A DNA stretch of 64,000 bases from Nyssa sinensis (taxonomy: Eukaryota > Streptophyta > Magnoliopsida > Cornales > Nyssaceae). The stretch spans positions 32,927,726-32,991,725 of the forward strand of contig CM018052.1 of the NCBI GenBank assembly GCA_008638375.1, given 5' to 3'. The notes under the pieces are model-generated. The model was not told the DNA's origin. It did no database searches and saw nothing but the letters and a program-made list of their open reading frames with translations. Of the stretch, positions 28,240-40,715 are shown piece by piece (position 1 is the stretch's first letter; each line of letters opens with the position of its first letter). A program made the translations under genes and the position numbers.

Positions 28240-31200
28240 CAGATAAAGAATATAATAATAAAATTATACTCTCTAATAATTTAAATTTTTAGATGAATTG
28301 ATCATTTAACATTAATAATTCTTTTATTTTATGCATGCTAAATAGTTCAAAACAAATTAAAGTAGAGAATAAAATCAATTACTTACACTCAACCATCTAA
28401 TAATTACACAATAAAAGTGGAAGACATAAAATTTATTAATTTATAGAATTATTAACTATAAACTTTTTTTAGCTTACCAAAATTTCATTACAAGTATCCC
28501 ATTTTTATATAAAAAGAACTTTTTTTACACCCTTTTAAGAATACTATGCTTTTTTAATAAAAATAATTATTGTGCCTACTACTAAAATGGCATGAAATCT
28601 CCCTAATGTCCTTTAAATATTTGCTAGGCAACCAAAGGTATGTGTGTTTGATTAGGTGGAGGAGGATGGAAAATGTAGAAGAAAAAAATATTGAATTTTT
28701 TAGGACTTTGGATAAAAGAAAATGAAAAATAAGTGTGAAAATAAAGTTCTAGTAACTATTAAATGTTTTAAAAATAATAATTAATTATAATTTTTCTGAA
28801 AAAAAAAAGTTCAGGATTTTTCTATAAAAGTGATATTTTATATTTTGAACTTCTCAATTATTTGAATCAAATTAATAAGTAAAAATATATTTTTCATTTT
28901 ATTTTCTTTTACTTTGCTTTCTGTTAACAATGGGGATGTTTCCTTTTCTTTCAGCCCAATATTCGAAGTCAAAAAAGGGTCATCAAAATAGGAGGATGGT
29001 GGCAATTATTGCAGCGTCTGTCGCTCTAGCGTCTTTTCTCGCAATCTTCTTAGCATATTGCTTGGTGATGAAGAGGAGAAAAGGTTTACATTTGTTTTAT
29101 TACAAACACCTTATCTGCATATCAAAAACATAATTTCCTGTCTCTTTCTTCCATATATGTAGATAAACATATATATTATATCAATTACTATGCCAAACTA
29201 AATGAGCAAGAATTTAAAATTAGTGATGCTTGGTTTCTCACCCACAGAAAATGAAAATCATTATCTTAGTTTCATGCCTTGACTAGTATAATAAATTGCA
29301 AGTTGGGTCACTATATGTAACCTAGCTAGCAGGCTTTCTTGTTGATCAGGCTTTTCTATGTTATAGTTTTAAGCAAACATTGAAACTGACAGGTTCATTT
29401 TTGTTCGAAATGTTTTGATTGATTTTTATTTGCACCCTAAATCACATGATCAATTAGAGGAGGGGTGATTTCATGGATGTCTATATAAAAACATGTAGTT
29501 AAAGTATTATATAAAAGAGAATCTGAGACACATGATAAAATATCAGTTTGGCTTCTCCCATCCTAGCTGTGTGATTCCTCCTTCTTGTTCTTGTAATTTG
29601 ATTGTGTGAGTTCATACATCTGTTGATTTGTTTGATCTAGTCAAATTATTTTAGTCCTCCAATTCTCCCATTGTGCCCCTCTGTTTTTATCACAATGATC
29701 ATATGGACCAAGTAATCCTAAGATTTCTCTAGTTTGTATTGAGCCTAATTTGTCAATGCATTTAATGATAGGCAGGAAAAGAGAAATTGAATTGTTATCT
29801 AGTCCATTATCCTTGAGAGATTCTCCAAGGGTGACGGAGCTTGATGAAAATTCAACAAGTTCAGATTTACCATTCTTTAATCTAAGCACCATAGTTGCGG
29901 CCACAGACAACTTCTCGTCTGCTAACAAGCTTGGACAAGGTGGCTTTGGCTCAGTTTACAAGGTAATCCACTTAGACATGATAAATATCTCAACATTGTA
30001 TGACTTATTTCGTATAGTGCGTTTGGATTGAACGAGTTGGAAGGAAATGGAAGAAAAAGGGGAAAAAAGAGTACTTGTTTTATGTTTGGTTCAAAAACAA
30101 GGAAAGAGAAGAAAGAAGAGGGATCGAGAGGGAGGGGTTTGAAAGTCCATTTTGTTCTTCTTTCAAAAGTGGAAGGATTACCCGTTTTTGAACTCCTACT
30201 CTTACCTTTTTTCCTCATAATAAAATTTTGATTCCTTTCATTTCTTTTATCTATTTTTTCCTGACAAGATGAAAGGATTACATTATCTTTCCCCCTCCTC
30301 TCCTTTCATTAGTTATCTAAACATGAAAAAATGATTACACTCTCCTTTCCTCTTCTCCCTCATAAGTAATGTTACCAATCCTCTCCTCTCCTCTCCTTTC
30401 CCTCCCTTTATCCAAAGGAATTCTTAGTATGCACATTAATGTAAACCTCACTTTAGTCCAATATGAATGTTTGATGGAATGAATTGGGTAACATATGAAC
30501 CGAGTAACCTAGCACACAAAGTGCCACAAACAATATATTGGACTGAATTTTATTTATATTTGATCAATAAATTAACCCTTTATTTTGTATTCAGGGTCAC
30601 CTAAATGATGGACAAGAAATAGCTGTCAAAAGACTATCAAAAAAATCTGGACAGGGGATAGAAGAATTTAAGAATGAAGTTACGCTGATTGCAAAACTCC
30701 AGCACAGGAATCTTGTGAGACTTTTGGGATGTTGCATTCAACAGGAAGAGAAGATGTTAATCTATGAATATTTGCCAAACAGAGGCTTGGACTATTTCAT
30801 CTTTGGTATGATTTCTTTCCTACAGCATACCTTTTGGGTTCATCTATTTGAAGTTATAGTTCCAGCATTATCATTGAGAGGGCAGTATACATACATACAC
30901 ATACATATACATGTGTGTGTATATCTATATATATATATATATATTGCAGCATGTTGAATATAGATTAGTCATGAATCATGATCACAATGCATGATTTGAT
31001 AGAATTAACTTTCACATTTTGGTACAGATAAAACAAGAGGGGCTTTTGTAGATTGGAGAAAAAGATTTGATATTGTTTTGGGGATTGTTCGAGGGATGAT
31101 ATATCTTCACCAAGACTCAAGATTAAGAATAATCCACAGGGATCTAAAAGCAAGCAATGTTTTATTAGATGCCGCAATGAACCCAAAAATATCAGATTTT

Positions 31201-31284
31201 GGTATGGCTAAAATGTTTGGAGGAGATGAAATTGAAGCAAATACAAAGAGAGTGGTGGGAACCTAGTAAGTGTAACATCCAAGC

Positions 31285-31334
<50 letters not shown>

Positions 31335-32309
31335 CTAAAACAAAGTATAAAACTCACTTTAACAGGGTCTATAATGTTTTGTGATTGCAGTGGTTACATG
31401 GCACCAGAGTATGCAATGGGAGGGCTTTTTTCAGTAAAATCTGATGTTTTTAGCTTTGGGGTTTTGCTGTTGGAGATCATCAGTGGCACGAGGAACAACA
31501 GTTATTATAAAGAGAACTCTGTGAATTTAATTGGACATGTAAGTAAGTGTATCTGTTTGGAAACAAAGACTAGAGAACTTTTACTATTTAATTATGGAAA
31601 ATGTTGTGCTTCATGGAAACCTCCATCTTGAGAATCACACAACCAATGTATTAAAGGAAGTTTTTAAAATAAAGGAAAAGTTGATGGTTACTTTGATCTG
31701 AAATGAAAAGAAAAGAGGATAAATTATTTACTTGTCTTGGATGGTTCAGGTCAATGAATACATGACACTAGTTGATAAGTACATTAAAAAAAAATTGACA
31801 TCAATACACTTTTTGTACACATATCATGTATTTACTAACCCGGAACACCATGTCAGTAATGTTCTGAAACTATTGAATAATTTCTCGGAAACGAGAAAAT
31901 AGATGGAATATGTGGTTTCAGTGAAAGGGGGTTTTTCATTAAGAGTAAAATTGTTGTTTGGTCATGCACCTAAAGATAGTAATCTATGTATGCTGAATGG
32001 TTTCAGGTTTGGGACTTGTGGAGAGAAGGCAAAGCCTTAGAGATAGTTGATCCAGCATTGGATGACTCATATTCGGCTGATGAAGTTCTAAGATGCATTC
32101 ACATTGGGCTTCTATGTGTGCAAGAAGTTGCCTCTGATCGGCCAACCATGTCGGCAGTTGCTTTCATGTTGTGCAATGAAACAGTTCTTCCGCCTCCCAA
32201 TCAACCAGCATTTATCTTTAGAACTAAACTTGGGCAAGACTCGTCATCAGCCAGTGCAGGAGCTAATTCTATAAATGACGTGACAATGAGTAAGGTAGAA
32301 GCTCGCTAA
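26226..32309 (+). CDS. S-domain (G-type lectin) receptor-like serine/threonine kinase, gene 2, intact
   Basis: Plasma-membrane receptor kinase of 837 residues, encoded by seven exons: 26226-27519, 28955-29083, 29772-29962, 30595-30805, 31028-31265, 31391-31538 and 32007-32309. All junctions are GT-AG and the sum is divisible by three. The start is the Met of [10 protein letters not shown] because the frame upstream of it is not kept in gene 3. Signal peptide about 1-24, B-lectin about 25-150, S-locus glycoprotein domain (TGPWNG), EGF-like, PAN/apple up to about 430, membrane segment about 446-469. The kinase has [10 protein letters not shown] (529-538), Lys550, Glu566, HRD with Asp647 and DFG with Asp665, so it should be an active RD kinase. 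The tail ends [10 protein letters not shown], typical of the family. Exon 6 is 148 nt, one codon shorter than usual. It resembles the RKS1-like branch. The ligand is unknown; such kinases act in immunity or self-recognition. Confidence 0.93.
30016..30432. repeat. Putative fold-back (MITE-like) insertion in intron 3 of gene 2
   Basis: A purine-rich left half (30028-30170, rich in GGAAG and GAAAAAGG) is followed by a pyrimidine-rich right half (30270-30420, rich in CCTCTCC and CCTTTCC), so the two halves can pair. The ends, GTGCGTTTGGATT and ...TATCCAAAGG, are partly complementary. A similar stretch occurs at about 33840-34255. The superfamily and exact boundaries are uncertain. Confidence 0.45.
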
Positions 32310-32493
32310 AGACCCAGTCTATCACAATGTAATTTTGTAATCAGCTGTAGTCTTACATAGGAGGGTGAGCGTCGGTGCAACAGTAACGTTATTTTATTGT
32401 GACACGGATTTGAGTTGCGAAAACGGTTTTTTCCCTTAAGGAGATAAGACCATGTGCATCTAACCCTTTCCCGCCCTCACGGTGTTACATAGC

Positions 32494-32534
<41 letters not shown>

Positions 32535-33254
32535 CTCATTTATGGGTAAGCTAGCTGTCTCTAGATCTCATGTATTGAAAAGTGATTAAATCAGTTTTCA
32601 GTTTGACAATCCAGTTTGATTATTTGAATAAAAATGATTATTTTATAATCAATAAAACCATTATCAGTTCTCAATCAGGTCTCTAGCTGATTCTTTTAAA
32701 ACAAGTGCATGCCTATAGATAAGAATTTGAAATCCAATGTTAAAGAATGGCACATCTTTGCACAAATTGTAGTTTATATATAGAAATTGCAGAATTTAAA
32801 GAAGCATTGAGACTGATGTTGCATGTTTTATGAATTGTGCAATGACACTCAATTTCTTTTCATGACAGCAGTTCAAAATGATGGATTTAAGCCTTCAAAA
32901 TGCTGTGTAAAGTTGATATAGTTTACAAAACCAGCACAATGGGAGAGCAGATAATGCACCATTGAGCTAATGACGCATTCAGCAAATAAAACTAGTGTAA
33001 TTATTTCATATGATCTCAAAGGGGATTATCACACTATATTTATTTAAACCGTGTATAATGTTATTTTTACTTGTTCTGAACTCGTTATCTTGTTGGAGAA
33101 CATGTGCTCTAATGAAATGCGATCTTTTGGATACTATGGAACATGTGATCTCAGAAAGTAATGGGATATCTACCTGTAGCTTTGAATTCTGGCAACAGCA
33201 TATTTTTGGAAGCTGCTGCAACGGTAAAAACCGGAATGACAGTTGCTGCTTTTG
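32310..33254. other. 3' flank of gene 2
   Basis: No additional gene is recognised. It contains a TA microsatellite at about 32496-32530. The first 200 bases are probably 3' UTR. Confidence 0.55.
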
Positions 33255-33775
33255 AGGGAGGGTGGAGCCGGGGAAAAAAAAATTTAGGGGCTATAATTTT
33301 TTTTTTTTCAAATTGTAAAAAAAATTTACATGATTTTTTTTTTCCTCGAAGAGGTTGATGACTGGGGGGAAAAATTTTCTGAAAAAAAAAATTGATTTGG
33401 ATGAAATTTTTTTTTTTGGGTATTTTATTTCCTTATTCTTAAATTTTTTTAGCAACCAAACAAAGTTTAAAGGAGAAAATTTTAGCATGAAAACATCAAA
33501 ATTTATCAAATAAATGGCAAAAGGAATTTCTTAGCATTCAAACAAATATTAAAGTAGAAAATTTTTAAGATATACTTTGAATTAAAATAGTTAATAGTCT
33601 AGTTCAAAACTTTAGAGTGAGAAATAAGATAAAAAGATGTAAAAATTGGACTAGGTCAAAATTTTGGAAGAGACTGATTTAAAAATGATAAAAATTTTAC
33701 ATGTATAAATTTATTTATTTTTTCAAATTTTGCGGACTATAGCCGACCCTTGCCCTCTCTTTGGTTCCGCCCTTA
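33255..33775. repeat. Putative MITE, first copy
   Basis: The segment starts GAGGGAGGGTGGAGCC and ends GGTTCCGCCCTT, imperfect inverted ends of the type seen in plant hAT-like MITEs. The inside is AT-rich with many T and A runs. A block around 33450-33510 (AACCAAACAAAG followed by GAAAACATCAAA) recurs in inverted orientation at about 37220-37330. No protein is encoded. No exact target duplication could be identified. Confidence 0.5.
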
Positions 33776-34080
33776 CTTTTCAATTAGTTTCCAAAATGAC
33801 CATGCAAAGTCAAAATTAAGTAATTGAGTAATGTTACTTTTCTCATCTTTGTATAATGAAGCAAGGAAATGAGACATTATTTCATATTTGGTTTAAAAAT
33901 AATGAAGGAAAGGAGAAGAAGGGGTTTAAAAAACCCAAATTACTTTCCTTTCAAAGTGGGATACAAAGAGAGGATAAGAGAATTAGTAATTATCCTTTTT
34001 GCTCTTATTTTCTTTTGATACAATGATGGGGAGGAGAAGCGTAACTACTACTAGTGTGTCTATGTGCTCTTATATTCCAT

Positions 34081-34116
<36 letters not shown>

Positions 34117-34257
34117 TATTCCTTTTATTTTTTTTCCTTTATCTTTCTCCAATAAGCTGAGAAAATTACACTATCAAATTTTTTTCTAGGCTAGTTATAC
34201 ATGGAGGAGGGATTATATACTATCCTCCCCTTCGCTCATAGTTAATGTTATAGCTCC

Positions 34258-34300
<43 letters not shown>

Positions 34301-35231
34301 ACACAACCCTATATAAACGGAAATAAGGTAATATTGAAAATGAGCGTGTCCAATTATAAACATAAATTGGAGTAAATTAAGAAGACAAAAGAATGAATTG
34401 GACGGTCAATTGACATACGGATCAATTGAAAAATAAATAAACTATTTGAAAACGACGTGCTTCTTGTCCTAGATCCCAAGCCATCAATAAATACAATTAA
34501 TTATTTTATGTCATGTAAATAAAAATAATTTTTATATCTGATTAATAATAGACAACATATCCACGTGTCATGATCTAATTAACATGACATTTTATTTCAG
34601 ACTGTAGCAGGGGTAGTATAGAAGTTTTGTCTTGTACGTACGTAACTTCAAAGATTTTCCTCCGTCATTGCATAGCAAACTCAACACGACCCGGTCTCTT
34701 TCCTTGGCCCTTTTGTAGTGGAGGTGTTACTTGTTGGCACAACTCATACCAAGAAAAATTCAACTATTATTCATCATTAACTAAAAAAATTACTTTAAAT
34801 ATTGGCCTTTTTGTATTGGACCTTCATTAAAAATAAATAAATACATAAATATATAAAAAGCTCTTCATGAAAAAATATTTTATTCAAATGATGACACGAT
34901 GATATAAATTGTGTTCAGAGATGACAATTTTTTTCCCTTTCGTCAGTGATTCTTCTCATTCTGTCCTTAGTGAGAGAAGTATAGAATGTTCATAAATAGG
35001 ATCAGAATGAGACCTTTAAAATCTCGTCAAGTTTAAAAAATAGCCACTTCGTTCCATTTATGCATTGATTTTTTTTATTTATTTTCATATACATTATATT
35101 TATCAATAAACAACACTATAAAAAATTAATTTTAAATTTTTTCATATCATAAACATATTTTTTTCTTAAATTAGTTATTTTAATAATAAAAATATAATTT
35201 ATTTATTAAAATAAAAATTTTAATTTACTTA

Positions 35232-35264
<33 letters not shown>

Positions 35265-35580
35265 TATTAAGATTTGGAACAGGAGGATATGAGATAAAAT
35301 TAAAAAATACAAACAGAATCAGAATCGAACATAAACTTTTAAATAAAACATGACAGAATTGAAGACAAAAAAAAATAAACAAAATCGGAATTAAAAAAAG
35401 TCACCCCCGTTGCCATTCCTAATCGGGTTCCTACAAAAGCTTCTCTTCACCGCGGACGAGGTCATCGTTGACTAGCTTTGCAAACTTCTTTTGGGTCTCC
35501 TCCAAAAGGCTTTTGACAAGTTTCCGTGAAACTAGCAAAAGAGAAAAACAATTGCAAACTTCTTTTGGGTCTCCTTCCCT
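33776..35580. other. AT-rich intergenic region between gene 2 and the calcium sensor
   Basis: No gene is recognised. A purine/pyrimidine fold-back stretch like the one in intron 3 of gene 2 lies at about 33840-34255. TA microsatellites occur at about 34083-34114, 34262-34297 and 35230-35266. Confidence 0.55.
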
Positions 35581-35586
35581 TATGTC

Positions 35587-35600
35587 TATTATATATGTAT
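35587..35600 (+). promoter_or_regulatory. Probable TATA box of the calcium-sensor gene
   Basis: The sequence TTATATATGTATA lies about 60-70 bp upstream of the start codon at 35658, a plausible distance for a short 5' leader. Assigned by position and composition only. Confidence 0.4.
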
Positions 35601-35657
35601 ACATAACTCATTCTTGAGTTCTTTAACAATATTAGTTTCCATTTTCCCCAATCCACA

Positions 35658-36008
35658 ATGGAGACAAGAAGGGCAGTCCAATATTTTGAAGACCTGCTTC
35701 CAGTTATGGCTGAAAGGCTAGGTGGGGAAGGGCTGATTGAAGAGCTGTGCAAGGGGTTTCGGTTGCTGATGGATGGTGAAAAGGAAGTCATCACATTTGA
35801 GAGCCTTAAGAGGAACTCTGCTCTGCTTGGGTTGCAAGATTTGAGAGACGATGAGATACAGAGTATGGTGAGAGAAGGAGATTTGGACGGTGATGGAGCT
35901 CTTAATCAAATGGAGTTTTGCGTTTTGATGTTCAGATTGACTCCTGAGTTGATGGATGTCGCTGGCAGATTGCTGGATGAAGCTCTTCTTCAAAATTTGA
36001 GTCATTGA
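35658..36008 (+). CDS. PBP1: PBP1/KIC-type single-EF-hand calcium-binding protein
   Basis: An intronless gene for a 116-residue calcium sensor. It has one canonical EF-hand loop, DLDGDGALNQME, at residues 75-86, with acidic ligands at positions 1, 3, 5 and 12. Flanking motifs LGGEGLIEELC (21-31), ITFESLKRN (45-53) and MEFCVLMFRL (85-94) match the plant family of PINOID-binding protein 1 and the kinesin-interacting protein KIC, and PBP1 fits best. PBP1 binds the PINOID kinase in a calcium-dependent way, and KIC regulates a kinesin. Length fits the family (about 115-135). No signal peptide or membrane segment is seen, so it should be cytosolic or nuclear. The gene appears intact; a CTT repeat lies just after the stop at about 36030-36052. 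The neighbouring RLK genes are not known partners. Confidence 0.88.
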   Translation: METRRAVQYFEDLLPVMAERLGGEGLIEELCKGFRLLMDGEKEVITFESLKRNSALLGLQDLRDDEIQSMVREGDLDGDGALNQMEFCVLMFRLTPELMDVAGRLLDEALLQNLSH

Positions 36009-36990
36009 CTGATTGCCTTGTCTCAGTTGCTCCTTCTTCTTCTTCTTCTTCTTTTGGTTTTATGTTTTCTTCAGGTTGTTTTATTTTCAGTTCCTGTATG
36101 ACGTTCATAAATGGATGTGTAGAAATTAAAGTGTCAATTGCAATATTATTGTAAAAATTGTTTACTTGCACAACAATTCTAAATACTTTCTTGTGTGAAG
36201 CCACGGAAGCAACAAAAAGGTATTTGATAACACCATCCTTCTTCATTTGCCTAATACTCGACCAGGGAAAAAAAATTCATTTACCTATGGCTAATGTTTT
36301 AGAGCACACTAAATTTATCCCACACTCTCAAAAGAAGTTAGATTCACATTAATTTAAATCGTGATCGTAACGTAACAATATTAATATTAGGAATATTAGA
36401 TCATTCGTAACAGAAATAAAAAAATATCAACGGTGAATTTTTTTTCAAATATTAACAAACCTCTTAAAAGTATACACATATTTTGATATTTTACATTATA
36501 GTTTTTTATTATTAGTTTTTAATTTTCAAACACTCAAAAAAAAATTTCTTTATAAGTAACACCTATAAAAATATTTTATTTAAATATATATATATATATT
36601 AAAAAAAACTAAACTAATAAAAAAGTATCATTTAATTTAAATAACATTGCAACAACTAATAGTAAAAAAAAATTATAAGCAAGAAAATTAGTTTAATGTG
36701 ATTAATTATGAAATAAAAATTGAGAGCTCAACAGGTCTTGTCCAATGTTGTATCAGTCTGAATTTTTACATAACTTATTTTATTTTTTATATTATTTTAT
36801 TAGATATCCCTTTTGTATTTACCTCTTATAAAAAAGGAATTATAATGATTTTGGAAAAAAAAATCAACTATATCAACCTTGTAATGACTCTTAACGGTTA
36901 TAACGGTCAATACATAATAGTATCGGCTGATATAATTGTATATTTTGGTCTCACCAATATATTAACCCGTATAGATAAAAAATTAATACA
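36009..36990. other. Intergenic region after the calcium sensor
   Basis: The first part is probably 3' UTR with a CTT repeat. The rest is AT-rich and no gene is recognised. Confidence 0.55.
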
Positions 36991-36992
36991 TA

Positions 36993-37575
36993 CAAAGACG
37001 GAACCAAGAAGGGGATGGGATGGGCTACAGACCCCTAAAATCTTTTGGGGGTGGGGTGTATATAGAATTTTGGTAATTTTTAAATTAGTCAATTCCAAAA
37101 TTTTTACTCAACCCAATCTTTACTCATCTATTCTCTCATTTACCATCCTAAAATTTTGGCCTAATTCATTAACCATCATAATCTTTGTTTTGATGCTAAA
37201 TTAATTCATTTGCTATTTATTTGATAGATTTTAATGTTTTCTTGTTAAAATTTTCTTTTTTTTAAGTTTTGTTTGGTTACTAAGAAAATTTTTATTGCCA
37301 TTTATTTGATCAGGTTTGATGTTTTCTTACTAAAATTTTTTCATTTAACCTTTATTTAGTAGCTAAGAAAATTTAAGAACAACAAAAGTAAATACAAATT
37401 TTTTTTTCCTAAAATTTTTCCTGTTATTTTTTCTTTGAAAAAAAAGATTAAGTGTAATTTTTTAAATTCGAGAGAAAAATTTCTCATATCATCTTTCTGG
37501 ACATGTAAAATTTCTTCAATTTGAAAAAAAAAAAAAAAAAAGTCTCCTAAAATTTCTCCCAAAAAACTCTAGCAT
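36993..37575. repeat. Putative MITE, second copy, inverted
   Basis: The segment begins ACGGAACCAAGAAGGGGATGG and contains GTTTGGTTACTAAG blocks (37270 and 37360). These are the reverse complement of blocks in the element at 33255-33775, so it is a second, rearranged and partly duplicated copy of that family. It is non-coding, and its boundaries are approximate. Confidence 0.45.
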
Positions 37576-37861
37576 CCCCACTTAAAAGATATGAATTCAT
37601 TTTTCATCACCATTTCAACTAACTTTTAGATTGTGGCACAAAGCTACCCTTAAAACATGTAAAACATAAACAAATAAAAAACTATTGAGCTGGATTAGTC
37701 ATTCAATGTCATAATTAGTTATGGTACAATTATTTCTCACAATTTTAAATATTTTGATACATAATTATAAAAAAATTGAGATGTATTAGAAATAGAGATA
37801 TTCTTCAATGAGTTTAATGAGTCTGATACACCATCGTGACAATGTATATTTTTAATGACAC

Positions 37862-37900
<39 letters not shown>

Positions 37901-38416
37901 GTTTCACTAAAAAAAATTATATATCAACCATTAGAAAAAGGACATTGTCACTGTCGCTACTAGGGGTTTGGTTGGGTTGAGTCGGATTATAGTAGAATCG
38001 GAACCAACCTAATTTAGGCGGGTCTAAAAAATAGAACCGGAACTAAAACTGTTAAGTGTTAACAAGTGGACCCAACCCGACCCAAAGATATTCGGGTTGG
38101 GTAGGGTTGAACCGTTTTTTTCTTCTAAATTTGATATTAAACAACAAAATCATTAAAACGGACTGATTTTTGAATACTCCTATAGTCTTATCTTGCAAAT
38201 CCGTCATAGTTAGTAATAGACAGTATGAAAATTTGTTATGTTACTTTCAAAGGGTATGATATAATTTTTTTTCTTAAAAAGCCTGATTAATATTTTGGCA
38301 TAAAAACGATAAATTATTTTTACATTTATATTACAATGATCAAAACTAATTAAATAAAAGAGTGAATAAACAAGTTTAAAGAAGTGTGAGTGAGCAACAT
38401 TAATTACAGGTAGTTG

Positions 38417-38447
<31 letters not shown>

Positions 38448-38749
38448 TATTTCCAAAATCATAACTTGGTTTCGTTCTTAAAACCTTTACAAGAGTATTA
38501 GCAAAAGAGAGAGATTAAATATCACCCCCCCTGCTTAATTCCATTGAAATTTGTGGGGGGGTTGTAGAAAAAGAAGGAAGATTTGTCAAATTAATTTCTC
38601 AAAAAAATTCAAAAGGAAAAGTAACACTAGTTTCTTAAAGATAGATTTGTGGTCAAATTCACATTAAATGTGAAAAAAGAATCAATAAATTTGTTAATAT
38701 GTATTATATATATACTAATACATTAATTCGTTTATTTTCTAATTTTTTT
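37576..38749. other. Intergenic region before duplication copy B
   Basis: No gene is recognised. TA microsatellites lie at about 37868-37897 and 38421-38446. The duplication breakpoint is at its right end. Confidence 0.55.
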
Positions 38750-38800
38750 TTGAATTCTCCTAAACTATCTTACATGTGCATATCATGATATGTATTAATG

Positions 38801-40104
38801 TTTGTCATTTTTATTTATTTAATATTTTGTGCTCAACTATATGTTTTCTTATTTTAAAATTTTTTAAATTTCAAAATGTTAATCAGTTAACCAAAATAGT
38901 AAATAAAATTAAAAAATATTTAGGTTTATTTCTATAGCTAAATTTTGAAAAATAACAAAACTAAAATTCATAATTATATGGACTCAATTATATATGTTAG
39001 AACTACCATTGACCCGTGGTAATAAAATTATATTTAGCTAATTTAAGGTAAAAAAAAAAACAAGAAATAAATTAAATCCATAATTATTTAAAACTAACAT
39101 TTTAAAATTGATTATTTAGCTAATTTTATTTCTTAGTTTAAACAATAGAATTGTTAAAAATAAAAGAAGAAAAATATATATAAAAAAAAAGTTATAACTA
39201 AACAATGAGGTGTAAACTTTTTTTTTTAAAATTAAAATTTGTAACAAAAACAAAAATATTATGAAAGAATATATCTGGAGAAAAAAGAGAAAAATTAATG
39301 GGAGTGCGTGTAATTGAAATTTTCAACAACAACAAAAATATTATATGATAATTTAAGTATAAACTCTCACAATAAAAGAAATATTGTGAGCAATTTTTTT
39401 TATATAACCTTTTTTTACTTGGACGTAAATAATGATAATTAATATATCGTGTTGTTTAACTAATATATATTATAACACATATCTAATTATTATATTAGGA
39501 TATTTTATGTTATTCCTTATTATAATTCCAAACTCTTAACAGTACATATATATTTAGATTATATTAGAATAAGTTATTTTTTGAGAATAATTAATATTAA
39601 GTAATTATAAATAAATACATGTTTTTTATAATACTCGTGCACGGATCAACATATATATATATATATATATATCTATATGTGTGTGTGTGTGTTTTTAAAG
39701 ATAGAAAATATATTACCTCATCATTTTAAAACAGTGAGGTTCATTTTGTGACACAAGATGAATCTCACATGAAGTAGGTACCACTTTGTATCACAAATGA
39801 ATCTTTTCAATTCTCTCCCTCTCTCTGTATATACATAGATAAATAATAATTGATTAATTGGATTCATGCATTTGATTTACACCAAAAATAAAATAAAATA
39901 AAATAAGTGTGTCATTATTTTTTCTACTAGGACAAGAATCAATCTCATTTAAAATTAGGATCTTCTTTGTTATGTTAATTTTTTAATTATTTTTTTAATA
40001 TAATTATGATACATGACATGTTATATATTTGTTATTAAATAATAAATGATATCTTATACTTATAAAATACTTTAAAAAGAAATTTAAGAAAAAAAAATAA
40101 AAGA
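38801..40104. mobile_element. Unclassified 1.3-kb AT-rich insertion in copy B
   Basis: Copy A runs uninterrupted through ...GTATTAATG|AGCGTTATCC (20331-20350). In copy B the same point holds 1.3 kb of extra AT-rich DNA, flanked by AATG at 38797-38800 and 40105-40108, a possible 4-bp target duplication. No terminal repeats or coding sequence are recognised. A TA/TG microsatellite lies at about 39650-39692. A deletion from copy A is the alternative. Confidence 0.55.
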
Positions 40105-40715
40105 AATGAGCGTTATCCATTCCATCCATCCCTCAGAATTCACTTTAAGGAGGTCAAATTCGACACACTTGTAATTATACCAAACAAACTGTTCATGGCC
40201 TTAAAATGATTGAAAGAAGTCATTTGGACACCTATCGGATGACTTGTCATAAATTTCGACCATTAATGATAGAGACAGATAGGTGCAAACTTGTGCTTTG
40301 GTGTAGCTGATGATTGCAATTTGCAACAGCTGCAGATATATACACACACATCTATGTATATATATATCTATATATATGTGTATATTTTTTTTTTTTTCTA
40401 GTAAAGGCAACCTCTAGAAGAGATTTATTTTTGAATTTAAAAAATTTATTTGGATAATGTTATATTGTTTATACATATAAGAATGACTTTTAACATTATA
40501 TATTACTCTAATAGTAATATCTAAAAAAGAGTATTTGTTTAATGTTTTAATATATTTTATCCCTCATTTCTTTCTCTTCTACCAATTTATTTCTTTTTTT
40601 TTCTTTCAATTAATTTTTAGATCCTCTATCTCTTTTCCTAGGATTCATATCAAAATTCACTTGGTTATTATTAATCACTACATCCAAAATGGATACAAGT
40701 ATGGGTCTTCTCTTC

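Larger units (their letters stand above)
20292..29912 (+). repeat. Segmental duplication, copy A
   Basis: From 20292 onward this DNA matches 38750 onward in the same orientation. It includes the region upstream of gene 2, its first exon and intron, and part of exon 3; 29912 corresponds to the last base of the window. In a 170-bp non-coding sample (24121 against 58107) about 5% of positions differ by hand count. If the copies are tandem, copy A spans 20292-38749, a unit of about 18.5 kb that also holds the calcium-sensor gene. Confidence 0.85.
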
